Shown: piece by piece, positions 1 to 9,600 of the stretch
How the letters are laid out: each line of letters opens with the position of its first letter
How positions within the stretch are numbered: the stretch's first letter is position 1
Source: Porphyromonas sp. COT-290 OH3588
Lineage (GTDB): Bacteria > Bacteroidota > Bacteroidia > Bacteroidales > Porphyromonadaceae
DNA length: 64,000 bases
Assembly: GCF_000769075.1 (NCBI RefSeq)
Contig: NZ_JRFC01000024.1
Span: 1-64,000 of the forward strand
Direction of reading: 5' to 3'
The notes under the pieces: generated by a model
What the model saw: the letters and a program-made list of their open reading frames with translations, nothing else
The model's database searches: none
What the model was told of the DNA's origin: nothing
Made by a program: the position numbers and the translations under genes

Positions 1-204
1 ATGTCGATACAGTTAATTACATATTAAAGATAGTAATAATCAGAGATATATACAACGTTTCTAACCGAAAAGAGGCAAAATGCCGTGCAACGGTCTCCTC
101 GAGCGACACCCCCAACTCTCCGACGCACAAAAACGAAGGCTGCAAGTCCGTACTAACGAACCTACAGCCCTCTACTATTTAATTAACTACTGATATATGC
201 TCAA

Positions 205-1866
205 TTACATTTCATCTAGCCCATCACCGATATTCTCCAGTTGCTCCTGTAACTCAGGGTAAGTCTCTAGAAGTACAGCAAACTCAGGCTCAATCTCCAC
301 CTTGAAGGCAAGAGTAGACTCCTTGCGAGCGGCCGAGAGTAGGCTTTCCTTAGCCTCTTCGAGCTTCTTCATACGGGCATAAACAATCGCACGCAGATAA
401 TCGGCCTTCCCAGTGGCTGTGATACGGTCGAGGAGCATAATCGCCTGATCGTTGTAGCCTAGAGCAGCCAAGCAGACTGCCGAGTTGTAGTCTGGATACT
501 GGTTAATGATGTTGAGTGCACCACGATAATCTCTCACTGCAAGCCTATCGAGGCCCTGTTGATAGATCGCTTGGTCGGCTTCGTCCAGACGAGATATAAG
601 CGTCTTGTCTACAAGGTCGTTCATACCCGACACAATAAAGTTGAGTGTATCGACACCGCCTTGATGCCAGCTACTCTGGTCCATCGCCGTAACACGTGTC
701 TCTACAATAACACTGAGCTTGCGCTGTAGATCTTCCGTTACATCAATATCTTGACTATACAAGTAGACAAAATCTTTACCCGTACGGATCGAGTCGGAGA
801 GTGCAGGGTTCTCAACCTCTGGGAAGCGCACGAGATGCCTGCGGTGAGTATCCTTATTTTTGATCTTGGACTCGTTTTGAGCAATGTCCTTGAAGAAATA
901 AGTATGCTTAGCAATGTTGGCACTATCCTTCTCGGTCAGAGATTTGTTCTTGAGCGAGTCAAGGGTAAAGTTCTTCTCAAAGTACTTTCTATAGTTCTTA
1001 GGTACCTTATCCACCGTCAAGGTGCTGAGCTTCTTGTCTAGGTAGTTCTTACGATGCTCTTCGTTGTATCTACCAGAGAAGCCACGATGCACCTTGCTAG
1101 AGTCTAGGCCATACAGATCATCGTTGTAGGCAGAGCCAAGCATCTCGATAGCCTTGTCGTTGAGGCGCTGATAGTACCGACCCTCTCTTCGTGCGTTCGC
1201 ATTCATGATGCGTACCTCAGCAATATGCTTCCACGCCTGATAGTCCTGCAACCTTTTGTACTCAGCCGTGTAGTGGTCTAGGTACTTGTGCTGGAGATTT
1301 TTGGTAAAGAGACTGTGCTTCTTTTGGTCAAAAAACTTCTTGTCATAGTCACTAGGATCAATGATATCCTTCTCGAACTTAGCAAACTTGGCGAACTCTT
1401 CGTCTTGCACCTTCTTGAACTGGCTGCCCTTGAGGACTACTGGTGGCAGAGCAGAGGTCTGATCGCCATTAATTAGGTGTGGCGTCAAAACAATCTGCCA
1501 ACGATTGTCCATGAAAGCCTTGGGGACTGTCATCAAAAACGTCAGATTGATTTTACCATTACGCACAGTAGAGATCTTCAACTTAGGTCTATCTGCAACC
1601 ACAGTAAAGGTTTCCAACGTCACACTCTTCATATCCTCGTCATCTAAGGCTGGCTTATGAGCTGGACGAATGGTGTCAATTTTCGTTTCGTACGACACAC
1701 GCTCGGAGAGAATGCCTCCCGACTTCTCCTCCTTGTTGGTAGGTAGATAAATATGAGGCCTACCCGATTGTAAGAACAAAGTTTTGGTAATCGGCCTAGA
1801 GCATGAAGCAATCATCAATAAGCCTGCAACACTAAAAAACAGCTTGTATGTCTGTTGTCGGTTCAT
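205..1866 (-). CDS. Large envelope lipoprotein with C-terminal TPR-like region, DUF3868-like
   Basis: A 553-residue protein with a lipoprotein signal (hydrophobic stretch ending in the lipobox-like LMIASC at about residues 17-22), so probably anchored in the outer membrane. Residues 80-150 read like a beta-rich domain (VVADRPKLKIS, WQIVLTPHLING) reminiscent of the DUF3868 proteins found beside DUF3575 genes in Bacteroidales fimbrial loci. The middle is long, charged and helical, and residues about 440-540 contain helix pairs typical of TPR-like repeats (GYNDQAIMLLDRI, KKLEEAKESLLSAA). It lies 35 bases downstream of the DUF3575-like gene and is probably co-transcribed with it from the promoter near 2640. 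The family assignment is inference from context and weak similarity; the lipoprotein nature is well supported. No fimbrillin gene is visible, but the window edge cuts the locus. Confidence 0.6.
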   Translation of the reverse strand: MNRQQTYKLFFSVAGLLMIASCSRPITKTLFLQSGRPHIYLPTNKEEKSGGILSERVSYETKIDTIRPAHKPALDDEDMKSVTLETFTVVADRPKLKISTVRNGKINLTFLMTVPKAFMDNRWQIVLTPHLINGDQTSALPPVVLKGSQFKKVQDEEFAKFAKFEKDIIDPSDYDKKFFDQKKHSLFTKNLQHKYLDHYTAEYKRLQDYQAWKHIAEVRIMNANARREGRYYQRLNDKAIEMLGSAYNDDLYGLDSSKVHRGFSGRYNEEHRKNYLDKKLSTLTVDKVPKNYRKYFEKNFTLDSLKNKSLTEKDSANIAKHTYFFKDIAQNESKIKNKDTHRRHLVRFPEVENPALSDSIRTGKDFVYLYSQDIDVTEDLQRKLSVIVETRVTAMDQSSWHQGGVDTLNFIVSGMNDLVDKTLISRLDEADQAIYQQGLDRLAVRDYRGALNIINQYPDYNSAVCLAALGYNDQAIMLLDRITATGKADYLRAIVYARMKKLEEAKESLLSAARKESTLAFKVEIEPEFAVLLETYPELQEQLENIGDGLDEM

Positions 1867-1901
1867 TTTTTATTCAATATCAAAATTTACTTTAATCTCA
1901 T

Positions 1902-2528
1902 CTACAGCAAATAAACAAGGTTAATACCACAGCGAGGGACAGCCCACGTAAAATCTCTATTGTGACTTAGCACTCTACTACTGCTGATACTTCTGCGATC
2001 ATAGAAGCGTACAACAGCTCCCAAGCCGAACTCAAACTCAAAGTTCCAATTGGGTGTGATAACCTTAGCGTACCCAATGGAAGCACCAGCCCCCACAGAA
2101 TATCCTTGTATATAATACGAGTATCTCTCGAATCCTCCATGCTTAAATATCTCCCCTATGCCAAACGCTCCAATAAATAGACCGTAGTTGTTGGAGAGTA
2201 GGGTCCAGTATCGCATACCCGGCTGAATACTAATGGACTGATCCGTTGCGATAGACTCGAATAGAGGTATCTCTCGCGAAGAATAACCATTGTTATTTTT
2301 CAGATTGTAGAGCCCAATCGAATAAGGAAGCCCCAAATTGGCAGGCCGAACAAAGAGAGGCAAGTGCAGCGACACATGCTTGGTTATAGAACTAGATATC
2401 TCAATATTAAAATTACCCGATAGGTTAGAGATCATGTCTGACCTAACGGCATAAGTCTGAGCTTTGAGCTCTCCACCACAACTCCACAGTCCGAGAAGAG
2501 AGAGCAAAGCGAATAGATACTTGTTCAT
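1902..2528 (-). CDS. DUF3575-like outer-membrane protein
   Basis: A 208-residue exported protein. The N-terminus has a signal segment that could be read either as a lipoprotein signal (LWSC) or as a type I signal ending near LKAQ. The body alternates short amphipathic beta strands with aromatic residues (MRYWTLLSNNYGLFIGAF, SVGAGASIGYA, FEFEFGLGAVVRFYD), the pattern of a small beta-barrel, and resembles the DUF3575 family, whose genes usually accompany DUF3868 and fimbrial subunit genes in Bacteroidales. It is the first gene of a two-gene unit with the lipoprotein downstream, and a TACCTTTG -7 element lies about 105 bases upstream. The barrel nature is reasonably supported; a role in fimbria assembly is inference. 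Confidence 0.6.
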   Translation of the reverse strand: MNKYLFALLSLLGLWSCGGELKAQTYAVRSDMISNLSGNFNIEISSSITKHVSLHLPLFVRPANLGLPYSIGLYNLKNNNGYSSREIPLFESIATDQSISIQPGMRYWTLLSNNYGLFIGAFGIGEIFKHGGFERYSYYIQGYSVGAGASIGYAKVITPNWNFEFEFGLGAVVRFYDRRSISSSRVLSHNRDFTWAVPRCGINLVYLL

Positions 2529-2632
2529 TGTTCAAGTAAGGGTAAAATTACATCATATTTGGAGGTTCATAGCATCACCCTTGACTTAATAAGTACACAC
2601 TATGCAAAGGGAGATACGTGATTTTCGACGCG

Positions 2633-2640
2633 CAAAGGTA
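2633..2640 (-). promoter_or_regulatory. Bacteroidetes-type -7 element for the DUF3575/lipoprotein pair
   Basis: The minus strand reads TACCTTTG, an exact match to TAnnTTTG. Transcription would start near 2626, giving a leader of about 100 bases. No TTG is found at the ideal -33 distance. The rest of 2641-3024 is AT-rich and holds nothing I recognise. Confidence 0.5.
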
Positions 2641-3024
2641 TATAAAATATTTTAATATCTCATACAACCCCATTCCCTAATTCACCTTAACAGGCTATTA
2701 GTGACAGAAATACAACCTTAACAGAAAGACCAAACCTCAAGCAAGAAAGGGCAATTGTACTATAAATCGGATGCTGCACAGCCCTCAGGAAACGGTGCTA
2801 AGTTACTCAAAAAACTAAAACAAAAAGTGTTAATGGTATATATCAAGATGATTACGGGCCTAGGAGTTCTTACGATGGAAACTCTTACTAAATAAATGGA
2901 GTTCGTGTGTGGAAAAGCTAGAGGGCACCTTGTCCTCGATCTCTACGATCGACCGCCAAGATACCCTCTAATGATTATTGGATAGGCTGCACTTTACCTA
3001 AGTAAAGAAACAACCCCACCGCAT

Positions 3025-4899
3025 CTAGCAACAGCTACGGCTATTACGTCTGCGTGTGACTGCATGACGAACCTCCTCGAGCTTCTCTACACGCTTGAGG
3101 CGTTCGGGTTCGCTCTCTATCCATAGCTCTTCCTGCTCACTAGGACGCACATAAGCGATCGCTTCGCCCTTGCGCACTGTGGCACCCTGAGCTAGGACTT
3201 CGGTCAGGCGACCAGTGAAGTTGCTAATCACTGGCTCCATATAGCCACCCACAGTTTGAATGTAGCAGATAGGCTCATTGGTCTTAACTGATGTACCCAC
3301 GGCTGGAGCAGTAGAGTAGTCTGTAGGATCAACCTCCCAGATGATGCTACCCGAGGCAGCTGCAATAATGGGCTCTGTACCTTGGCGCTTGATTTTGAGT
3401 GCATCGGCCTCGTTGTAGCCCTGCTTAGTAAGTTCAGCGGTACGAGCCTTCTCTACTTCTTCCATGAAGCGCTGCTTAGCTACACCGCTCTTGTAGTCGC
3501 GATACTGACGATCGTGCATGGCGAGCTCGAAGAGTTCTTCGTCGTCTTGACCATACTCCCAACCGTTCTCGTCCATCTCCTTGCGATATTCATCAAGTGC
3601 ATCGGGATAGTTGCTCTGTGGGTCTTCGTCTGTGAACTCCAATCCTTTCTCCTTCGCAAGAGCGATGATCTCTGGATCAAGTTTCCCGGGAAGACGACCT
3701 GACTTACCGAGAATCATGCCCCATGTATTATTGTCGATAGCGAGCCAACGCTCCTTACCCGTTACCATATTATATACGTTCATCAGCGCAACGTTCTTCA
3801 CATACTGGCTGAATGGCGTTACCAAAGGTGGATAGCCAAGACGTGGCCATACATACTCTACCTCATTGAAGAGCTTAACGAGCAGATCATCTACGCTTAG
3901 CTCCTTCTCGCCCTTGGCTCTGAGGTGCATGTTGATACCTGCGTGTACCCCCTTGAGGTCGGCCATCATAGACCCCATCATACCACCGGGTAGGCCACAG
4001 CCCACGAGCAGTGAGGTACAGAGATAGTTGCTCTTCTCGATGAATAGCCCAAGGAAGTCGTCGATGAACTCCTGTGTGAGCGAGCGAGCCCTCATGTATG
4101 CGTCCATATTGATCTCGGGCACCTTGAAACCTGCGTCGTGTAGCATCTCACGGATCGTGATGACGTCTGGGTGAATCTTACCCCAAGAGATGGGCTCCAT
4201 AGCTACGTCAATGATGTCTGCACCATTCTTACACACCTCAAGCATTGAGGCTACAGAGAAACCGGGACCAGAGTGCCCGTGGTACTCGATGATGACATTG
4301 GGGTGCTTATCCTTGATCGCCTTAACCAAACGACCGAGGAAAGCAGGACGACCCACACCTGCCATATCCTTGAGGCAGATCTCTGGAGCGCCAGCCTCGA
4401 TGAACTGATCGGCTAGAGCTGCATAGTACTCTACCGTATGTACTGGCGAATGCGTGATACAGAGCGTAGCCTGAGGGATCATGCCAGCCTCTAGAGCATA
4501 CTTGATTGAGGGGATTACGTTGCGTGCGTCGTTGAGACCATCGAAAATGCGTGTAATGTCTACGCCTTGAGCCTTCTTCACCTTGTACATCAGACGACGA
4601 ACATCGGCAGGCACTGGATACATACGTAGACCATTGAGCCCGCGGTCTAGCATGTGTGTCTGGATACCAGCTTCCTTGAGAGGTTTGGTGAAGGCTCTTA
4701 CTGCCTTATTAGGATTCTCGCCGTAGAGCAAGTTTACCTGTTCAAAAGCTCCACCATTAGTTTCTACACGGGCAAAGCAGCCCATCTCTACGATGACAGG
4801 GGCGATACGCTCGAGCTGATCCTTACGTGGCTGATACTTACCAGAGGACTGCCACATGTCGCGGTAGACTAGGCTAAATTTAATTTCTTTCTTTTCCAT
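3025..4899 (-). CDS. Carboxyltransferase-type enzyme (pyruvate carboxylase subunit B / oxaloacetate decarboxylase alpha family)
   Basis: A 624-residue cytoplasmic protein. Residues about 1-300 form the TIM-barrel carboxyltransferase domain of the family that moves carboxyl groups between biotin and oxaloacetate or pyruvate: YRDMWQSS opens the barrel, CLKDMAG carries the lysine that is carbamylated in homologues, and EYHGHSGPG carries the two metal-binding histidines. Residues 300-470 are the conserved PYC_OADA segment (YPPLVTPFSQYV). Residues about 525-595 fold like a biotinyl/lipoyl domain, but the usual EAMKM-type attachment motif is replaced by YIQTVGGYMEP, with no lysine at the tip. The enzyme may therefore act on a separate biotin carrier, or the tail may be structural. 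The protein ends in an odd basic tail with two cysteines. It lies 55 bases after rsmE on the same strand and is probably co-transcribed. The exact substrate cannot be decided from sequence. Confidence 0.85.
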   Translation of the reverse strand: MEKKEIKFSLVYRDMWQSSGKYQPRKDQLERIAPVIVEMGCFARVETNGGAFEQVNLLYGENPNKAVRAFTKPLKEAGIQTHMLDRGLNGLRMYPVPADVRRLMYKVKKAQGVDITRIFDGLNDARNVIPSIKYALEAGMIPQATLCITHSPVHTVEYYAALADQFIEAGAPEICLKDMAGVGRPAFLGRLVKAIKDKHPNVIIEYHGHSGPGFSVASMLEVCKNGADIIDVAMEPISWGKIHPDVITIREMLHDAGFKVPEINMDAYMRARSLTQEFIDDFLGLFIEKSNYLCTSLLVGCGLPGGMMGSMMADLKGVHAGINMHLRAKGEKELSVDDLLVKLFNEVEYVWPRLGYPPLVTPFSQYVKNVALMNVYNMVTGKERWLAIDNNTWGMILGKSGRLPGKLDPEIIALAKEKGLEFTDEDPQSNYPDALDEYRKEMDENGWEYGQDDEELFELAMHDRQYRDYKSGVAKQRFMEEVEKARTAELTKQGYNEADALKIKRQGTEPIIAAASGSIIWEVDPTDYSTAPAVGTSVKTNEPICYIQTVGGYMEPVISNFTGRLTEVLAQGATVRKGEAIAYVRPSEQEELWIESEPERLKRVEKLEEVRHAVTRRRNSRSCC

Positions 4900-4954
4900 A
4901 AGAATGATACGGTATTAAGCAGTAGTATTCTTTATTTTCTATGATTTCTATTCC

Positions 4955-5695
4955 TTATTGAGGGCTATCCTCTAGCAGCTGTAGGGTGTGCATCCACTGC
5001 AAGGCTACTAGAGCAGCCGTTTCTGTACGCAGGCGACTCTCGCCAAGGCTGATGCCATGGCCTCCATGCTCTTGAGCTTGGAGGATTTCCTCGACGGTAA
5101 AATCCCCCTCGGGGCCGATGAATATAGTCACGTCCTCGCTCGGGCGATAGTAATGGTTGGGGAGCTTGCGCTCTTGAATTCCCCCCTCCGATCTACGACA
5201 GTGAGCCAAAAGCAAGCAATCTCCATGGCACAGTTCGAAGGCTTGCGCCACTGCTTGCTCTGTGATGAGCTCGGGGAGGAAGGCCTTCTGCGACTGCTTC
5301 ATTGCGCTAAGCATGATGCGTTCCAGTCGCTCAGCATTGATATGCCTACGCTCCGAATGCTTGGCCTTGAGTAGGATAATACGGTCGATACCAACCTCTA
5401 CCGCTTTCTCCAGCAACCACTCCATACGCTCGATAGCTTTGGTAGGTGCTACTGCCAAGGTGATGCGTCCACGCCACGCTTTCTCCCATCTCTCCGCCTT
5501 AGTCAGCTCAACGCCACAACGCCGTTTGCTCACCTCTACAAGCCGTGCCTCGTAGAGCATACCACGGCCATCAGTGATGAGTATCTCATCACCCTCTTTG
5601 GCTCGCAGAACCCTCTGACAATGCCCAGCTTCTACTTCTGGGAGCTCCTGCCGTGTCGCTATATCAGGAGCATAAAAAAGTGGTAAATCTCGCAT
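4955..5695 (-). CDS. rsmE: 16S rRNA (uracil-1498-N3)-methyltransferase RsmE
   Basis: A 246-residue SPOUT-class methyltransferase that methylates U1498 of 16S rRNA using S-adenosylmethionine. An N-terminal PUA-like domain (about residues 1-70, with LFYAPDI and HCQRVLR) is followed by the knotted SPOUT domain, including the SAM-site signature FIGPEGDFT and the C-terminal LGESRLRTETAAL motif. I chose the ATG at 5695 because homologues begin with a similar MxxLFYAPDI. The longer frame up to 5770 would run through both promoters of the divergent rsmE/trmD region. The next gene downstream on the same strand is the carboxyltransferase gene. Confidence 0.95.
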   Translation of the reverse strand: MRDLPLFYAPDIATRQELPEVEAGHCQRVLRAKEGDEILITDGRGMLYEARLVEVSKRRCGVELTKAERWEKAWRGRITLAVAPTKAIERMEWLLEKAVEVGIDRIILLKAKHSERRHINAERLERIMLSAMKQSQKAFLPELITEQAVAQAFELCHGDCLLLAHCRRSEGGIQERKLPNHYYRPSEDVTIFIGPEGDFTVEEILQAQEHGGHGISLGESRLRTETAALVALQWMHTLQLLEDSPQ

Positions 5696-5726
5696 TGCGA
5701 CCACATCCATTTCATTTAACCAACAC

Positions 5727-5765
5727 CAAAGGTAAAGCATTATTGTGAGATAGTGGCTACCTTTG
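5727..5765. promoter_or_regulatory. Divergent back-to-back -7 elements for rsmE and trmD
   Basis: Two exact TACCTTTG elements face outward: minus strand 5734-5727 for rsmE and plus strand 5758-5765 for trmD, only 23 bases apart. The -33 regions must therefore overlap, so the two genes probably compete for or share polymerase. The positions fit short leaders of about 25-40 bases and support the ATG at 5695 and the GTG at 5808 as starts. Confidence 0.6.
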
Positions 5766-5807
5766 TACAAGAATTACAAACTTTTTTCCTCAATTGACTT
5801 CACGAGT

Positions 5808-6485
5808 GTGAGAATAGATATTATTACGGTATTACCCGAGATGCTGGAAGCTCCTATGTCTACCTCGATCATCGGGCGGACAAGGGCCAAAGGCCTTCTA
5901 GATCTGCACATACACAACCTGCGTGACTACTCGACAGACAAGTGGAAGCGTGTCGATGACTACCCCTTCGGCGGAGAGGCTGGTATGGTGCTACAAATCG
6001 AACCGATCGAGCGAGCAATCAACGCTCTCAAGGCACAACGTCACTACGATGAGGTAATCTTCACCTCGCCAGACGGCAAAACGTTTGACCAACCTATGGC
6101 CAACGAAATGAGCCTGCTGGAGAATATCATCATACTCTGCGGACACTATAAGGGGATCGACTACCGTGTGCGAGAGCACCTCATTACACGTGAGATCTCG
6201 ATAGGCGATTATGTACTCACAGGGGGCGAATTGGCAGCAGCCGTGATGACCGATGCCATAGCTCGTCTGCTACCGGGAGCGATCGGCGATGCTGAGAGTG
6301 CTCTGAGCGATACCTTCCAAGACAATCTCCTAGCCCCACCTATCTACACCCGCCCAGCCGACTACAAGGGCTGGCGTGTGCCTGATGTCCTGCTGAGCGG
6401 TCACGCTGCCAAAATCGAGCAATGGAAGATGGAGCAGGCCTTAGAACGCACCGAGCGACTTCGCCCAGACCTGCTACATAAATAA
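5808..6485 (+). CDS. trmD: tRNA (guanine-37-N1)-methyltransferase TrmD
   Basis: A 225-residue SPOUT methyltransferase that methylates G37 of tRNAs, suppressing +1 frameshifting. The start is [12 protein letters not shown], the canonical opening of the family. [15 protein letters not shown] and the trefoil-knot SAM site ([27 protein letters not shown]) are intact. The coding frame is open from 5763, but homologues start with xRIDIxTVxP, and 5763 lies inside the -7 element, so the GTG at 5808 is the likely initiator. The gene is divergent from rsmE and followed by a strong hairpin at 6617-6660. Confidence 0.95.
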   Translation: MRIDIITVLPEMLEAPMSTSIIGRTRAKGLLDLHIHNLRDYSTDKWKRVDDYPFGGEAGMVLQIEPIERAINALKAQRHYDEVIFTSPDGKTFDQPMANEMSLLENIIILCGHYKGIDYRVREHLITREISIGDYVLTGGELAAAVMTDAIARLLPGAIGDAESALSDTFQDNLLAPPIYTRPADYKGWRVPDVLLSGHAAKIEQWKMEQALERTERLRPDLLHK

Positions 6486-6616
6486 ACGTAACGGCAGATG
6501 TAAACACCCCCATAGACCTACTATGCGCTAGACAGTGAGGTAAATGCCCAACCCTACCCTTCTGCCCTATCTCGCACCACTCTAGTGACTGCCGAGCGTA
6601 CAAGCTAGAAACCTAC

Positions 6617-6665
6617 TAAGCCTCTGCAATGCGATCTTATACGATCACTGCAGAGGCTTAGCTTT
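6617..6665 (+). terminator. Intrinsic terminator of trmD
   Basis: A perfect 12-bp stem (6617-6628 with 6649-6660, TAAGCCTCTGCA) is followed by GCTTTTT. It lies between trmD and the convergent LRR gene. The T-run on the plus strand points to trmD termination. Confidence 0.75.
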
Positions 6666-6691
6666 TTGACTAACGATATATAAGCGGGCAC

Positions 6692-9600
6692 TTAGCGGCA
6701 GAAGCGGTGGACTTGTGGACGAGCCACAGAGTAACCTACTGCAATGTAGCAACCACTTGATAGAGTGGTGAGGTCTAGCGAACCTCCCTCTACGACAAAG
6801 CGACCAACGCAGCCCCCCAATGCATCATATATCGCCACCTCTCGAATGCCTAATCCTATCTGCAAACGCCTCGTGGTGGCATCGTAGTAGAACTCGGACA
6901 GGGCAGTACCAATCTCATCTATCGAGAGAGTCTTGCCGGGAGTATTCGTAACCCCCCACCCCTTGGCTGTGGCCGCACTAATATCGACTAGATGACTACT
7001 AGGATTAAGGCTAATGTCTATTGTCTTGACCCAGCCTCTGTTGTTATCATTGACCTGTACTGCGCTCACATCGGGGAGGTCGGCTAAAAGTTTGGCGAGC
7101 TTGTCGGCCGGTATCTGGTTATCCTCAAGTCTGATGCCCTGTACACCTTGACAATGCTCTAGATTGATGCCAATAAGTTTATTGTGCCCTGCGAATAGCT
7201 TCTGTAAGTTGGTTTGTGCCGATAGGTCGAGCTGCGTCAGCCGATTACCCTCACACTCCAACCAAGAGATAGCAGGGCTGTGCTTGAGGTCTAGGCTCTG
7301 GAGCCTATTGCTATCGCACACGAGCCAAATCAGTCGCTTCTGTGCTTTGAGGTCTAGCTCCTCGAGGCGGTTGTTGCCTAGCCAGAGGATCGAGAGATCA
7401 GGATTGTGCGATAGGTCTATTTTCTCCAGCTCGTTGTCCGAGGCTTTGATTTGCTTGAGGCTAGGCTGTTGGCTCACATCTAGTGAGCGGAGCTTATTGC
7501 CACTGACAATGAGCCAAGTCAGCTTGGTATTGGCCGAGAGATCTATCTGAGCCAAGTCATTATCACCGAGATATAGGTCCTCTAGAAGCATATTAGCAGA
7601 TAGATCGATACTACTAAGTTCGTTATCGGTAAGCGTGAGAGTCTTTAGAACTTTATTGTGACGCAGGTCTATGGATCTGAGCTCATTGCTCACGGCGTAG
7701 AGCTTTGTCAGCTTAGTGTTTTGGCTCAAGTCAATACTCGTGAGCTTATTGTCGGCTACGCTTAACTCGGTCAGATCTGGCAGATGCAAAACTTTAAGGC
7801 TCGTGAGCTCATTGTCATCGCATACAATCTCTGTCAGCCCTTGCCCATTGTCGGGGAGTATAAGCTCGGTGAGCTTATTGCCGTGGCAGAACAGAGAGAT
7901 CAGCCCTTGGATATGCTTCAGATTCAGTTGTCCCGGTATCTGATTGCTGTGGCAGCTGATGACGTTCATCCTGCGCTGAGCCGATAGATTGAGCGGAGTC
8001 TTAATCTGATTGCGATCGCAGTAGAGCATATATAGATTCGGAGATTGGCTCACGTCTAGAGCCTCGAGCTTATTATTCATCACTTGTAGCCTCATGAGCT
8101 CCTTCGCTCCGCTAAGGTCTAGCTTGGTAATGCCCTGATCGTTGGCGATAAAGATCAAAATATCCTTGCCATATATCTTGACCTCTCGACCTGTGACTTG
8201 CTCGATAATCTTTTGGGCACCTGAGTATTCTTTGAGGCTGCCATCGCCGAAGTCGATAGAGAATTGGCTCCCCGATGCGCCACCAATAGTGAGGGTAATG
8301 GTCTGGTTCTCCTCTTCTAGAGTAAATCTAATGTTAGGATCGGAGGAGTTTCCTGAACCGAAGGCAATGGCTCCGGGATCAATGACGCCATTCCTAATGC
8401 GGTTATTGCCCAATAGATCTTGCTCTTCATTGACCTCGGGGACCAGATCTCCTTGGCCAATCAGTGAGCTTTTGGGGGCTAATGCCCAATTTGCCCTCAG
8501 TACTTCGGTGCGCCCGTCTACGTCTTTTTGGAATCCCGTGCTCCGAGAAGGGGCGACGAAGTTACTCAGATCAAGATCGTCCGCCACGAGATTGTTTCTT
8601 TGGATGCAGCCCTCCCCTAGGTCAAGGTTAGTAATAGGCTTATTAACTAGGCGGGCATTGCTCTGTACAATCGTAGAGTGATAGAGCTTACCTCCTGCTA
8701 TGAGCTCCACACCTCCACCACGGCTCCCGGCAGTACAGTTGGCAATAATAGAGCCAATGATCGTGGTATTGACCTTACCTAGAATGCCACCTCCTCGACC
8801 ACCGCCCGTATCCCCAAATGCAGGATCATCGGCATAGCAATTGATGATTTGACTGTGATGTATGACACTACCCTCGGAGTAAATACCCCCACCTACTAGG
8901 CCTCTACTATGAGCGATGAGGCAGGCCTCTATACGGCTATCTATAGCAGAGATAGTGCCACCTTTGGCGCCATAACAATCGTAGAAGTGACTGTTGCGCA
9001 CGGTACCGCCATGTATCGTAATAGCTCCGCCCTCGTCTACCCCCACACTACCTCGGAAGATGCAGTTCTCTACAATACCACCCTCCATGTAGACTGAGCC
9101 TCCACTAGCGCTCAACGTGGGTAGATAGGCTTGGTTATCCTCAAACAAACAGTTGCGTATCTGGGCCTCCTTGCCCTGACCAATGAAAACGGCTCCCCCG
9201 TGAAAAGCCAAATCTCCCTCCACACGAGTGTAGGTAGCATTGCGACGAATAATACTATTAACCAGCCGAATAGCTCCAGAAGCATAGAGAGCAGCTCCAG
9301 CAGACTTGGCTTGATATACATCGGCGTAAGCCCCCGTGAGAACGAAGCCATCGATCGTGATTGGCTTAGTCGCCTTCTTGTCCAAGTAGAGTAGATGGTT
9401 GGCATTACCTCTATTGCCAGAGATCTCCCACATATAGCGAGCAGTAGACCCCTCGGCGATCTTGCGCACCCATACGTCTTCTTCGGCGTCAATATCTGCA
9501 CTTAGGATAGTTTGATTTTTGAAAACAAAGTGCATAGGCGCTTCCACCTCAGCCCGAGCTCGATCATCTTTGCTTACCTCTACTCCAGAGAAGCCACCAT

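Noticed and set aside
5696-5770. Extended N-terminus of RsmE (start at 5770)
   Set aside because: It would cover both promoters, and homologues start at the MRDLPLFYAP position.
8142-8681. A 179-codon plus-strand frame within the beta-helix/LRR gene
   Set aside because: It is antisense to a long, clearly coding gene; repetitive codons create mirror frames; no start context and no family resemblance.
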